DNA of 35,271 nucleotides from Candidatus Zixiibacteriota bacterium (GCA_020343475.1 CP070796.1:2745332-2780602), one strand, 5' to 3'; positions 18,153 through 26,979 are shown, numbered from the stretch's first letter. A program made the numbers and translations. Notes: a model not told the origin generated them from the sequence alone.

Positions 18153-19532
18153 TTATTCCGACCCGGACCGAAGCACATCGATCGGGGCCAGGGTCGATAA
18201 ATCGCGCCTGAGAATATCTTCGGGACCGGAGATAATAATCGTCATATGGTTCACATCCAAAAACTCCTCTGCCGTCTTTTGCATCATTACAGGACCGACG
18301 CCGTCGAGTTGTTTAAACAAGTGCTCATGGTAATTAATATCGACTCCGAATGCAAACAGGCCGGCAAATTTGAAAACCGCGTCGGCAAAGGTCTCAAAGC
18401 CGCCGGGAATCGAACCAAGATAGTGACGCTTCGCCTCCGTCAGTTCCCTGACCGGAATACGGAGATCCTTCAACTCCGTCATCACCTGGAAGGTGTGCGA
18501 CAGCGCGTCGGCCGCCATGTCATTGGGCGCGGTTCCCTGAACGTGCAGCACACCGCTCTCGCGGGACCACATCAGTGTCGAATTCACATTTGCCGCCAGT
18601 TCGCTATCTTGAATCAGGTCCTTATGCAGGCGCGATACTTCGCCTCCGGCACCGAGAATGTAGTTCAGCAGAATCAGGGCCGGGAACTGATCCGATCCGA
18701 CCGGAACCGCCGGTCCGCCTATAATAAATTCGGTCATAGGAGCATTCGGCCGATCAATAAGCAATATCTTAAGCGAATCAGGAACAGTCGCCGACACTTT
18801 CGGACGCCGAAAATCCTCTGCTCTCTGCCAGTCTGCAAAAAGCTCGGTAACAAGCTGTTTTGTGTCATGTCCGGCAAAATCGCCGCCGATGATCAGAACC
18901 GCGTTGTTTGGCCGAATGTACCGCCGGTGAAAGCGAACCACGTCCTCCCGCTTGATCCGCCGCAGACCGGAGCCGGTTCCGATTTTGTCCGCACCATAAC
19001 CCGCATCACCATAGATCCGGCGAAACAATGCGGACTGAATGAAACTGCTCGAAATCGAGGACATCTGCATCAGCCACGAAATGTGCTGATTCTTAATGCG
19101 GGCCAGGGTTTCTTCGCTAAACAAAGGACGAATCACCATGTCCGCCAGCATGGTCAGGCTGAGAGGCAGATCCCGGGAGAGAAAATCACCCGAAATCGAG
19201 AGAGCATCCCGCCCCATCACCATTTCCATGATCCCGCCGACGGAGTCAGTCATGGCAGCCAGCTTCCCTCCGGGGAATTGCTCCGTCCCGGCCTTGAGCA
19301 TTTCAATTGAAAGCGATGCAAGACCCGCCAGGGTGTCCGAGTCGGTCGCCGATCCGGAGAGAATGACCAGCTTGAAGACCACCGTCGGCTGCTGGTGGTT
19401 TTCAATCAGAACCACCTGAAGTCCGTTGTCCAGCCTGAAAGCCTCATATTCGGGGATAAAGGAGCCGCCCGCCGATACAACGGTGATGCCCGGACACAGT
19501 AGCAAAACAGCAATGGCAACTTTAATCTTCAT
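18153..19532 (-). CDS. M16-family protein, R/Y-type subunit with lost key residues (exported)
   Basis: About 459 residues with a signal peptide (MKIKVAIAVLLLCPGITVVSA). The M16 fold is clear from FRLDNGLQVVLIENHQQPTV, VRFHRRYIRPNNAVLIIGGDF and ILGAGGEVSRLH. There is no HxxEH: the matching place reads LASLSIEML. The substrate-binding R/Y pair of non-catalytic subunits is also gone: the segment aligned to VRTSAGLAY reads LIQDSELAA, placing isoleucine and alanine at those positions. It overlaps its upstream partner by 11 bases. Start choice is uncertain: TTG at 19565 or ATGs at 19562, 19553 and 19532; I prefer 19532 because it gives the shortest clean signal peptide and has AAGAG nearby. Likely a structural or binding partner rather than an enzyme. 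Confidence 0.85.
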   Translation of the reverse strand: MKIKVAIAVLLLCPGITVVSAGGSFIPEYEAFRLDNGLQVVLIENHQQPTVVFKLVILSGSATDSDTLAGLASLSIEMLKAGTEQFPGGKLAAMTDSVGGIMEMVMGRDALSISGDFLSRDLPLSLTMLADMVIRPLFSEETLARIKNQHISWLMQMSSISSSFIQSALFRRIYGDAGYGADKIGTGSGLRRIKREDVVRFHRRYIRPNNAVLIIGGDFAGHDTKQLVTELFADWQRAEDFRRPKVSATVPDSLKILLIDRPNAPMTEFIIGGPAVPVGSDQFPALILLNYILGAGGEVSRLHKDLIQDSELAANVNSTLMWSRESGVLHVQGTAPNDMAADALSHTFQVMTELKDLRIPVRELTEAKRHYLGSIPGGFETFADAVFKFAGLFAFGVDINYHEHLFKQLDGVGPVMMQKTAEEFLDVNHMTIIISGPEDILRRDLSTLAPIDVLRSGSE

Positions 19533-20889
19533 CACTCTTATAACCCGCTTCATCGGTTTCATCAAAATAATAATCGGGCTGCAGGATTGTCACCGTTCGG
19601 TTGATCCGGGTGAGATATTTTCTTGCAACCCGCATTACATCCTCTTTAGTCACCGCACGGGCGGCCGCCACACGCTCGTGCTGCACACGCCAGTCGCCAT
19701 GTAACAGCTGATGCTGCGCGATCATTTCACATCGATGTCCCAGAGACCGGATAGACCGATAGTACTCCGCCTCTATCTGGTTCTTGGCCTTCTCCAGTTC
19801 AGTATCGCTGACATATTCCAGTTTGATCCGCTCGATTTCATCGAGCAATTGCTGTTCCCCATCCTCAACCGGGCTGTCATAGTTCATAATGGCATAAAAT
19901 ACGATCAGCCCGGGGCCTTCCACATTGACCAAATGTGACTGAGCTGCCAGAGCCGATTTCTCCTTGCTGATCATGCGCTGGTGCAGTCGTGATGATTCGC
20001 CAATCCCCTCAATGCGGCTGAGAACCTGCAGTGCAGGACGATCAGGATGTCCTGTCTCGGGGATATGGTAGCAGAGCACTATCAGCGGGATGTCCGCGAA
20101 GCCCCCTATTACTGACCGCCGCTCACCCCGCTGCTCGGGTTCAACGATGGGTTTGTCCGGCGGCATCTTCCGGGGCAGGATCGGGCCGTAGAGCTCCGTA
20201 ATCAGCTTGACGACAGCGTCGGTTTCAAAGTCTCCGACCAGAACAATCGTCGCGTTGGCGGGCTGATAGTAGGTTCGGAGAAAATCCTTGACATCATTGA
20301 TTGTCAGACCCTGGATTTCATTCGGCCACCCGTAGTAGGGATACTGGTAAGGGTGAGCCCGATAGGCCAGATTAAATATCTCCTCGTTGAGCGGGCCGTA
20401 AATCCAGCCCTCCACATAGGCCAGCCGCTCCTTTCTGATTGCTTCCTTGGCTGACACCAGTTTTTCAAACGTCACCTCAACGTTCTGCATCTGATCGGCA
20501 CCGAGAATAAGCACTGTATCCAGCATGGCCGAGGGAACGGTCACCCCAAACATGGACATATCAAATCCGCTGTAGGAATGGCTGCTGCCACCGCCGCCCT
20601 GGATAATCCGCGTATATTCGCCTTTTCTGAAGGCAGGCGTTCCGTAAGACATAATCCGGTGGCAAATGTGGGAGATCCCGGTGATCCCCGGTCGTTCGTT
20701 TTTCTTCCCGACATGATATGCAATCCCGACGGAAACCATGGGGACCGAATGGTCTTCACTGGTTAGCAGTGTGATTCCATTGGAAAGGGAGATTTCACCA
20801 ACCTGGCTTCGCGCAAAAACTGATTGAGTGAAAAGCGGTAAGGCGACCAGACAGCCAGCCGCAAGGCAAATCATTCGCTTGCGTGTCAT
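19522..20889 (-). CDS. M16-family protein with degenerate zinc site (exported)
   Basis: About 455 residues with a signal peptide (MTRKRMICLAAGCLVALPLFTQSVFA). M16 features are LSNGITLLTSEDHSVPMVSV, TYYQPANATIVLVGDFETDAV and ESSRLHQRM. The zinc motif is altered: where HxxEH is expected, the gene reads H74-I-C-H77-R78, so the catalytic glutamate became histidine and the second zinc histidine became arginine. I checked this in the nucleotide sequence. By family knowledge it should not hydrolyse peptides. The ATG at 20889 is preceded by a promoter seven bases away, predicting a leaderless message; an upstream TTG at 20925 lies inside the -35 element and is unlikely to be used. It forms a two-gene operon with the next M16 gene. 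Confidence 0.87.
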   Translation of the reverse strand: MTRKRMICLAAGCLVALPLFTQSVFARSQVGEISLSNGITLLTSEDHSVPMVSVGIAYHVGKKNERPGITGISHICHRIMSYGTPAFRKGEYTRIIQGGGGSSHSYSGFDMSMFGVTVPSAMLDTVLILGADQMQNVEVTFEKLVSAKEAIRKERLAYVEGWIYGPLNEEIFNLAYRAHPYQYPYYGWPNEIQGLTINDVKDFLRTYYQPANATIVLVGDFETDAVVKLITELYGPILPRKMPPDKPIVEPEQRGERRSVIGGFADIPLIVLCYHIPETGHPDRPALQVLSRIEGIGESSRLHQRMISKEKSALAAQSHLVNVEGPGLIVFYAIMNYDSPVEDGEQQLLDEIERIKLEYVSDTELEKAKNQIEAEYYRSIRSLGHRCEMIAQHQLLHGDWRVQHERVAAARAVTKEDVMRVARKYLTRINRTVTILQPDYYFDETDEAGYKSDED

Positions 20890-20896
20890 ACGCCAA

Positions 20897-20925
20897 ATAA
20901 TAACATATCGAAAATCACTTCGCAA
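20897..20925 (-). promoter_or_regulatory. Predicted leaderless promoter of the degenerate M16 pair
   Basis: On the minus strand TTGCGA (20925-20920), a 17-base spacer and TATTAT (20902-20897) precede the ATG at 20889 by seven bases. The -35 hexamer is identical to that of ychF. Confidence 0.62.
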
Positions 20926-20984
20926 CTGTTTACTATGCTGCTCGCACGTATAACTTTAGACGCAAGCCGCAGCTGTTTGTTTCG

Positions 20985-21029
20985 AAAAAAGACCTGAAAA
21001 GCCCGCCGGTCGGGATACCCGCCCGGCGG
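20985..21029 (-). terminator. Terminator of the methyltransferase / DUF4097 / FadL-like operon
   Basis: On the minus strand CCGCCGG and CCGGCGG form a seven-bp stem, with an inner GGG/CCC helix, followed by GCTTTTCAGG and then TCTTTTTTC. It lies about 20 bases after the stop at 21050. Confidence 0.7.
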
Positions 21030-21049
21030 AAAATCCTCTCCGGATTGAA

Positions 21050-21883
21050 TCACTTTTTACGCGGGTAAACAAAACCTCCAAAGAGCGATGAACCGAGATG
21101 ATCGCCCGCACTGCCGAATCGGGTTTGCCCACCGGTGAAGCATCTGCGCAAGTATATTTTTACACCGAACTGAAAATTATCATGATTATCCCGATTGAAA
21201 TACACGCCGATTCGCGGGTGGGGCCGGATATCCACCCCGTAATTATAACTTGCTCCTGAGAGGCTCTGCCCGGTCGACAGGGTAATCTCCATCGAAAGTA
21301 AAAGGCGGTGGTTCAATTGGTGATAAGTCAGTGAATAGAGCTGTTCAATATCGGTTCGCTCGCCATTGACCTTCCCGCGATTGAGGTTGGAAAAGAGAGC
21401 GGCCACGCTGAATTTCGGATTTTGCCTGAAAATCACCCCAATATTCCAGAAATGCCGCCTGTTATATATTCCCGGACCTTCCTTAAGATACCGGTACGAT
21501 CCTCCGAGAAAGGTCCCCTCGCCAATCCCTACCCCGGCGGCGAAAATATATTCTTGGAGTTTATCGCCCAGAAAATCGTCACGCGTTCGATATCCAATCG
21601 CGCCGCCGCCTTCGCTGGTCACCAGCCCCCAATTTTCCATGAACGTGCCGTCACAATACTCCCCGACATATTGAACGGTAAAATCCTTATAAAGACCGAG
21701 ACCGGCTGGATTTACCCAGACTGCCTCCGGCCCGTACACGCTTGAAGCAAAGCGGTGGTAGAAAACCCCGTCGGGCGATCCGATTCGATTCGCCCCTTCA
21801 GAAATCCCGAAAGAGAGTATCCAGAACAGTACCGATATAACACCGCACCACCTGAAGGGATTAAACCCACGCCACGTTTTCAC
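21050..21883 (-). CDS. Outer-membrane protein, FadL/PorV-like
   Basis: A 277-residue exported protein. A hydrophobic N-terminal segment (CGVISVLFWILSFGISEG) is followed by YGPEAVWVNPAGLGLY, the NPAGL signature that begins the plug region of FadL/PorV-type barrels. Alternating strands follow (GGSYRYLKEGPGIY, VDIRPHPRIGVYFNRD, NFQFGVKIYL). The protein is short for a full 14-strand FadL (about 400 residues), so it may be a smaller barrel. It overlaps the DUF4097-like gene upstream by four bases (ATGA). Function could be transport of hydrophobic ligands or support of secretion; both are family inference. Confidence 0.72.
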   Translation of the reverse strand: MKTWRGFNPFRWCGVISVLFWILSFGISEGANRIGSPDGVFYHRFASSVYGPEAVWVNPAGLGLYKDFTVQYVGEYCDGTFMENWGLVTSEGGGAIGYRTRDDFLGDKLQEYIFAAGVGIGEGTFLGGSYRYLKEGPGIYNRRHFWNIGVIFRQNPKFSVAALFSNLNRGKVNGERTDIEQLYSLTYHQLNHRLLLSMEITLSTGQSLSGASYNYGVDIRPHPRIGVYFNRDNHDNFQFGVKIYLRRCFTGGQTRFGSAGDHLGSSLFGGFVYPRKK

Positions 21884-22932
21884 GGCATGCCCTCAACCAT
21901 GATGTCACCGATGCCGGTGACCTCGGCGGTTATTTCAGCCTTCCCCTCACCTGAAATAAACTCCAACCGGCGGTCGTCGACAAAGACCGGCCTGAGCAAA
22001 ATCCCCTCGACGTTAATCTCGGAGTCTGCATCGACCTCGAGCAAAAAATGCACGGAGGCCGTGTCTGGCAATGTAATTTCTATGTCCTCGTTAATATTGA
22101 CAGCAGTTATCACCGCGTTGTCAAGGGAAGTGATTCCCAGCTCTATCGGCGAATAGCTGCCGTCGATGTGAATACGAGCGCTGTTGAAGACCGCATTGGT
22201 CGCTTTCACCTTGCCGTAGCTGGCTTTGATGTCTGCTCCGCCCACGCAATGATCGATGATAATATTGCCATTCTGACTGCGCAAAAAGGCCTGTTTCTCT
22301 CCGACGATCATGTTGACAATTCTGATTTCGCCGTTGCTGGTCTCGAGCGCGATGTCGCCGGAGATTTGGCGGGCAATAATATCCTGGCCAGAAGTTGCCA
22401 GCAGAATCTGTTCGGTAATCTGATTAACTTCTAGCCGCCCGTATGATGACAGATTGCTAACCGCTTTAAAGGGCCCTTCAACGACGATATCAAAATAGCC
22501 GGCTCTTATATCAAGTTCACAATCAAAAGGAATTCTCAGCTCCCCTTCAATCACTGCAGACTGCTTTGCTCCGCTCCAGGGCGGCGGATTGGGAGCCTGA
22601 AGCATGAGTTTCAGGCCTTCCGGCGTTTGCTCCATGGTAACATTGATTAAGGCGGCATAATCATGCGCCCGGGATTCTTTCGCCGCTTTTATCATCTTTC
22701 TGTACTCAAAAACCCCACTGCCAGCGCTGTGGCCGGTAATGTACAGCTTCCCCGAAAGGCTCACCGCCGATTGCACAATGACCAGATTCCCCTGTTTGAA
22801 GTCGGTGATAACTTCGCTCTTTCTGGTCACGAAGCGGTTGCTCCCATGCGGAAGCAATTCCTCGCTGTTCGCTTTCATGAAACCGGCCAGCAGCATGAAT
22901 AAAGCCAAAGGCATAATCCGTGTCTGAATCAT
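21880..22932 (-). CDS. DUF4097-like exported beta-repeat protein
   Basis: About 350 residues with a signal peptide (MIQTRIMPLALFMLLAGFMKA). The middle and C-terminal parts hold recurring short strands in the form of right-handed beta-helix rungs, for example NLSSYGRLEVNQI, DIALETSNGEIRIVN, LRSQNGNIIIDH and IKASYGKVKATNA, which matches the DUF4097 pattern of putative adhesin-like domains. The start chosen is ATG at 22932 with AAAGG upstream; a TTG at 22944 is also in frame but has no ribosome-binding site. It overlaps its downstream neighbour by four bases. It probably sits in the periplasm or on the cell surface. Nothing identifies a ligand. Confidence 0.75.
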   Translation of the reverse strand: MIQTRIMPLALFMLLAGFMKANSEELLPHGSNRFVTRKSEVITDFKQGNLVIVQSAVSLSGKLYITGHSAGSGVFEYRKMIKAAKESRAHDYAALINVTMEQTPEGLKLMLQAPNPPPWSGAKQSAVIEGELRIPFDCELDIRAGYFDIVVEGPFKAVSNLSSYGRLEVNQITEQILLATSGQDIIARQISGDIALETSNGEIRIVNMIVGEKQAFLRSQNGNIIIDHCVGGADIKASYGKVKATNAVFNSARIHIDGSYSPIELGITSLDNAVITAVNINEDIEITLPDTASVHFLLEVDADSEINVEGILLRPVFVDDRRLEFISGEGKAEITAEVTGIGDIMVEGMP

Positions 22933-22933
22933 C

Positions 22934-23731
22934 TCATTTCCCAACCTTTCTTCGGTACCATTCTCTAAGGATAATCGATCCGGCTACCGCCGCGTTTAAC
23001 GACTCCACCTGATCGGTATGACCGATTCGCACCCGCAAATCCACAATGCTTCGGACCGATTGCGACAGGCCCGTCGCCTCTGACCCGACCACTAATATGA
23101 CGGTTCGAACCGCCTCAAGCCGGTCCAGGGCATCGCCCGGTTCCGCCCCATCCAGATCTGCTGCAAGCACCCGGCAAGCATCATGTTCCAGATGGCCGAG
23201 CAGCGTTTCGATCGAGGCGATCGCCACCGGCATCCCGAAAATCGCCCCGGCCGACGAACGCACCACCTTGCCGCTAAATGGATCCACTGCCCCCGGCGAT
23301 AACACCGTTAAATCAACACCAAAGGCTAGCGCCGAGCGAAACAGCGTTCCCACGTTTCCCGGATCGGCAATCGCGTCAAGATATAATATCGACTTCGGTA
23401 TCGGGCTGAGCCGCCGTTCAATCTCCAGTGGCGGTATATCAAATACTGCTACCACTCCCTGACTTTGATCAGTTTCGGCGAGTTTCCTTAAGTCGCGGGT
23501 GCCAACAGCGCTGGTCGGCACCTGCTTTTCACCAAACCGTTTCAGCAACGCGCCTCCCCGCTCGTTTATAAGAGCGTCAGAGAAATACACCTGCCGCGGA
23601 AGCCACAGATGGCGCAACGACTCTTCCAGCAGCCGCACCCCTTCGCCCAGGAACTGCTTCTGATTTGCACGACCCTTTGCCATGTGCAGCTGGCGCAGGC
23701 GCTTCATGGTGGACTGAGAAAGCGACGACAT
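22934..23731 (-). CDS. RNA 2'-O-methyltransferase, SpoU/TrmH (SPOUT) family
   Basis: About 265 residues. The N-terminal region (LHMAKGRANQKQFLGEGVRLLEESL) is the L30e-like RNA-binding domain of the TrmH/RlmB group. The three SPOUT motifs follow in order: motif 1 DAIADPGNVGTLFRSALAFG with the catalytic arginine, motif 2 VVGSEATGLSQSV, and motif 3 SLNAAVAGSIILREW, which form the knotted AdoMet site. It would methylate a 2'-hydroxyl in rRNA or tRNA; which one cannot be told from sequence alone. The ATG at 23731 fits the family start; upstream ATGs at 23743 and 23767 add residues without similarity. Its start region faces the patatin gene, so the two share a divergent promoter region. Confidence 0.9.
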   Translation of the reverse strand: MSSLSQSTMKRLRQLHMAKGRANQKQFLGEGVRLLEESLRHLWLPRQVYFSDALINERGGALLKRFGEKQVPTSAVGTRDLRKLAETDQSQGVVAVFDIPPLEIERRLSPIPKSILYLDAIADPGNVGTLFRSALAFGVDLTVLSPGAVDPFSGKVVRSSAGAIFGMPVAIASIETLLGHLEHDACRVLAADLDGAEPGDALDRLEAVRTVILVVGSEATGLSQSVRSIVDLRVRIGHTDQVESLNAAVAGSIILREWYRRKVGK

Positions 23732-23799
23732 TAGGACTTGCATTCCCGCATATACAAACTTTACCATGTATAAAACAAAACCGATGCGATGAATGGCAA

Positions 23800-26415
23800 G
23801 TGAAAACTCTCTGCAAAATCATCTTTGCGCTAAATCTGTTGGTGATGCCGGTTCTGTCCGGCACCACCACCATTTTCATCGGCTGGGACGGCGTCAGTTA
23901 CCATGCCCCGGACAATGCGTATTCCGTAGGTCTGGCGTTGTCCGGCGGCGGCGCCAGGGGCCTGTCCCAGGCCGGGATTCTACGGGCATTCGAAGAATCG
24001 GGGATTCACGTTCAGGCCATCGCGGGGACTTCTATCGGCGGCGTCATTGGCGGACTGTATGCGGCCGGCTATACCGCTGCCGAGCTTGATTCAATCATAT
24101 CGACGATTGATTTCAGCGGTCTTTTTTCGAACCGCCCGGCCCGCAAGTCGATGTTCCTGACCCAGCGCCCCGAAAAAGAAAGATATCTGCTGTCGGTTCG
24201 CTTCGACGGCGCCAGGCCGTATATACCGCAGGCACTCACGACCGGGCAGAAACTCTCGGACCTGCTTCTTAATCTGACGCTTAAGCCAAACTACATTTCG
24301 GGGGGCGACTTCTCCCGGCTGGACATCCCCTTCCGGGCCGTCACCACCGACATCGTCTCGGGCGAAGAAGTCATTCTCTCAAAAGGCAACCTCGCGGATG
24401 CCATGCGATCCACAATGGCCTTCCCGCTGGCCTTCACCGGGATTGAAAGCAGCGACCGGATTCTCATGGACGGCGGCATGCTGAATCCGGTGCCGGTTGA
24501 TGTCGTGGACGGCATCGGCTGCAATATCGATTTGATTGTTGCCGTCAATACCACCAGTGACCTCCTGCCAAAAGAGGAAATTAAAGACCCGATCGCAATC
24601 GCCAATCAAGTGACGTCAATCATGACCATGAATAAAAGGGAGGCTGCCCTGGCGCGGGCCGATGTCGTGATAACGCCCGACATTAAGGATTATCTCTCCA
24701 CCGATTTTGACAAATGCAGAGCGCTGATCGATAGCGGTTATCAGGCCGGATTGCGGGCCGTGCCTGAAATCAAGGCAAAGCTGGATCATCTCAATGCCGG
24801 TGATTCGCTCAAATTGGTCGAGATCCGCTTTCAACGCCCCCTTGCGCCGATCGACTCTGCCCGTTTCCCGCTGCGCCCCGGTCAGCTTGTCCAGAAAAAG
24901 ACTTTGCACGACATCATCAGCAACATTTATCATGATTTGAAATTATTCTCTCTTGATGTTCGGATGGAGACGGTGAACAACGAGAAAAATGGATTCCCGG
25001 CTGTTGCTCTGGAATTTACCCCGGTCAGACGCCCCGAATTATCGCACCTGACCTTTGCCATCAGCGGCAATACCGTCGTCCTGGATTCCACTATTATCGC
25101 CATTATGAAAAGCGGCGGCAGCCGACTGACATCCGAAGCGATGGCAGAATTCAGTGACAGCCTGAGGACATTATACAGCTCCCTGGGGTTTGACCTTGCC
25201 CGTATCGAAAGGATGGTGTACCATGCAGATCGAAGCCTTCTTGAGATCGACATCGATGAAGCCGTTATCCATCGGCTGGAAATTGCCGGCAACCGGCGAG
25301 CCAAAAACTGGCTGATACGTTCGAATTTCACCCTGCATGAAGGCGAACCGTTGAACCTCAATAATGCGCAACAGGGAATCGCCAACATTTACAGCACTGA
25401 CCTTTTTGACCGCGTCACGATGAACATCCTGCCGGGCAAGACCGGGGCCACGATAAGGCTTAACGTGGAGGAGAAAAAATACACCCAGGTGCGCCTCGGC
25501 TGGCATTGGGATGATGAATACCACAGCGAGGAATTTGCTGAAATCCTCGACGACAACCTTTTCGGGGCCGGGCAGGAATGCCTCCTTCACGTCCAGTACG
25601 CTCCCCGACGGCAGAAATACGAACTGTCACTCAAAGCCGATCGCTTTTTATCCACTTACCTGACCTACCGGTTGAGAACCTACTACAATATCCTTGACCG
25701 CAAATTCTACAATGATGAGGGCGATTATACCCATTCGATCCGCGAGGACAGGCTGGGTCTTGACTTCATTCTAGGCCAGCAAATATCCCGATTCGGCACG
25801 GTGACCGGCGAGATACGCTGGGAAGACATCGACGCCAGGGAAAGCACCACAGGATCGACCGAAACCATGCGCTTGCGGACAATCACCCTCCGTTCGCTGG
25901 TGGAGACTATTAATAGGTATCCCTTCCCTACTGACGGAAAAAAACATTTGTTTTATGTCGAGTTTGCCGCAGACATTTTGGGCGGCGAAACCAGGTATAC
26001 GAAATTTTTCAGCTCGGTGGAGTCATATTTCCCCCTGACAGATTGGTTCAATTTCCATCCCGGACTAGCCCTCGGCTGGGTCGACACCCATCATGACATT
26101 CCTGTCTCTGAACGCTTTTATATCGGCGGGCAGTACTCCTTTGCCGGGTACCGCACCGACGAACTGATGGGCGACAAAATGCTTCTGGGAAACCTCGGCT
26201 TTCGCTTTAGGCTGCCGTACCGGTTTTACCTGACCGTTCAGTATGATATGGGCGACGTGTACACAACCGCCGACCGGATCAAGCTGCGCAACCTCCGGCA
26301 CGGCGCAGGAATATCGCTCGCTTACGACTCTCCGCTCGGGCCGTTTGATTTCGGTTACGGCTTTACCAATACCGATACCGACCGGTTTTATTTTTCAATT
26401 GGCCTTCGATTCTAA
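23800..26415 (+). CDS. Patatin-like phospholipase fused to Omp85/BamA-type barrel (type Vd, PlpD-like)
   Basis: About 871 residues. A signal peptide (MKTLCKIIFALNLLVMPVLSG, starting at GTG) leads to a patatin lipase domain with oxyanion-hole motif SGGGARGLS, nucleophile S78 in GTSIGG and D224 in MDGGMLNP. Then come POTRA-type folds (HRLEIAGNRRAKNWLIRSNF...NIYSTDLFDRVTMNI) and a C-terminal 16-strand barrel ending FYFSIGLRF with a terminal phenylalanine. This order is that of PlpD-type autotransporters (type Vd), which carry an active phospholipase across the outer membrane. Known members have one or more POTRA units; the long linker between patatin and barrel here (about 300-400) suggests more than one. 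GTG was preferred because it gives an uninterrupted signal peptide; an upstream in-frame ATG at 23665 has no export signal. It is divergent from the methyltransferase gene. Confidence 0.92.
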   Translation: MKTLCKIIFALNLLVMPVLSGTTTIFIGWDGVSYHAPDNAYSVGLALSGGGARGLSQAGILRAFEESGIHVQAIAGTSIGGVIGGLYAAGYTAAELDSIISTIDFSGLFSNRPARKSMFLTQRPEKERYLLSVRFDGARPYIPQALTTGQKLSDLLLNLTLKPNYISGGDFSRLDIPFRAVTTDIVSGEEVILSKGNLADAMRSTMAFPLAFTGIESSDRILMDGGMLNPVPVDVVDGIGCNIDLIVAVNTTSDLLPKEEIKDPIAIANQVTSIMTMNKREAALARADVVITPDIKDYLSTDFDKCRALIDSGYQAGLRAVPEIKAKLDHLNAGDSLKLVEIRFQRPLAPIDSARFPLRPGQLVQKKTLHDIISNIYHDLKLFSLDVRMETVNNEKNGFPAVALEFTPVRRPELSHLTFAISGNTVVLDSTIIAIMKSGGSRLTSEAMAEFSDSLRTLYSSLGFDLARIERMVYHADRSLLEIDIDEAVIHRLEIAGNRRAKNWLIRSNFTLHEGEPLNLNNAQQGIANIYSTDLFDRVTMNILPGKTGATIRLNVEEKKYTQVRLGWHWDDEYHSEEFAEILDDNLFGAGQECLLHVQYAPRRQKYELSLKADRFLSTYLTYRLRTYYNILDRKFYNDEGDYTHSIREDRLGLDFILGQQISRFGTVTGEIRWEDIDARESTTGSTETMRLRTITLRSLVETINRYPFPTDGKKHLFYVEFAADILGGETRYTKFFSSVESYFPLTDWFNFHPGLALGWVDTHHDIPVSERFYIGGQYSFAGYRTDELMGDKMLLGNLGFRFRLPYRFYLTVQYDMGDVYTTADRIKLRNLRHGAGISLAYDSPLGPFDFGYGFTNTDTDRFYFSIGLRF

Positions 26416-26523
26416 CAAAAAAACAAGGGTAAATACCATACCTGCGGGCAATTGCACCGCCCCGGGATGTAAACTCGATGATCGCATCCCCTGGATGCCG
26501 CGCCGCTGAAGCACAGAAATTGC

Positions 26524-26552
26524 TTGACATAAAATTGACCCATGACTATATT
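26524..26552 (+). promoter_or_regulatory. Strong sigma70-type promoter before the non-coding interval
   Basis: TTGACA (26524-26529), a 17-base spacer and TATATT (26547-26552) form a near-consensus promoter. The predicted start is near 26559. No credible start codon with a ribosome-binding site follows for more than 600 bases. Confidence 0.7.
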
Positions 26553-26562
26553 ATGCATGGGT
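26538..26562. promoter_or_regulatory. Operator-like palindrome over the -10 element
   Basis: Perfect seven-base arms ACCCATG (26538-26544) and CATGGGT (26556-26562) flank the -10 hexamer. A protein bound here would block RNA polymerase, so it is a candidate repressor site. The RNA itself would not contain the whole palindrome, so a role as RNA hairpin is less likely. Confidence 0.45.
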
Positions 26563-26979
26563 AATCTCCACCCTCACATTACCAGGTATTTTTTAACCTC
26601 ATTAGTTGGGACGAATATATTGAACCACCTCAGGGTTGTCCGGCGCCATGAACCGGTAACCTGCGACATGGAGGAAAGATGCCTATGGTATAAATGAAGC
26701 CGCTCTGGCAGCATCGAACGGCTTTTGGAAATGATGACAGCTCAGCATAGACTCTAAAGAGCCATATCAGCCGCTTTCATTTTTGCAGGGTGCCATCGGC
26801 ATCGATGGAACCCGCCTGGGGGGAAGTATCGGGTCCACACACCTATCATCTTTCTTCCGCCCTGCGAAAATGGAAGTCCGGTGCTGTTTCGACTTTGCGA
26901 GCAGCATCACTGCAGGGGGTACGAAGAATTCGCAATACGTTGGGCCCCGGCCATAACTCGTGGTCGGGGCTTTAGTTAT
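26559..26979 (+). ncRNA. Candidate structured non-coding RNA, about 410 nt
   Basis: From the predicted promoter to a terminator-like hairpin I find no convincing ORF on the plus strand, but many self-complementary pairs. Examples are GGTAAT...ATTACC near the 5' end; AAGCCG...CGGCTT around 26700; a ten-bp hairpin at 26788-26813 (GGGT, CCATCG, loop GCAT, CGATGG, ACCC); a larger helix that GCAGGG (26785-26790) could form with CCCTGC near 26860; and the closing GCCCCGGCCA/TGGTCGGGGC. It does not show the universal motifs of RNase P RNA or tmRNA. Three small genes follow, so a long 5' leader with regulatory structure is an alternative. The claim rests on promoter, structure and absence of ORF only. 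Confidence 0.4.
26944..26979 (+). terminator. Terminator-like hairpin closing the non-coding interval
   Basis: GCCCCGGCCA (26944-26953) pairs with TGGTCGGGGC (26961-26970) with one G-U pair; TTTAGTTAT follows. The T-tract is short, so termination may be incomplete. Confidence 0.5.

Noticed and set aside
26785-26830. GCAGGGTGCCA and CGCCTGGGGGGAA resemble parts of the E. coli RNase P RNA
   Set aside because: The universal core (GAGGAAAGTCCGG on the 5' side and ACAGAA..CCGGCTTA on the 3' side) is absent at the right places, so the match is most likely chance.
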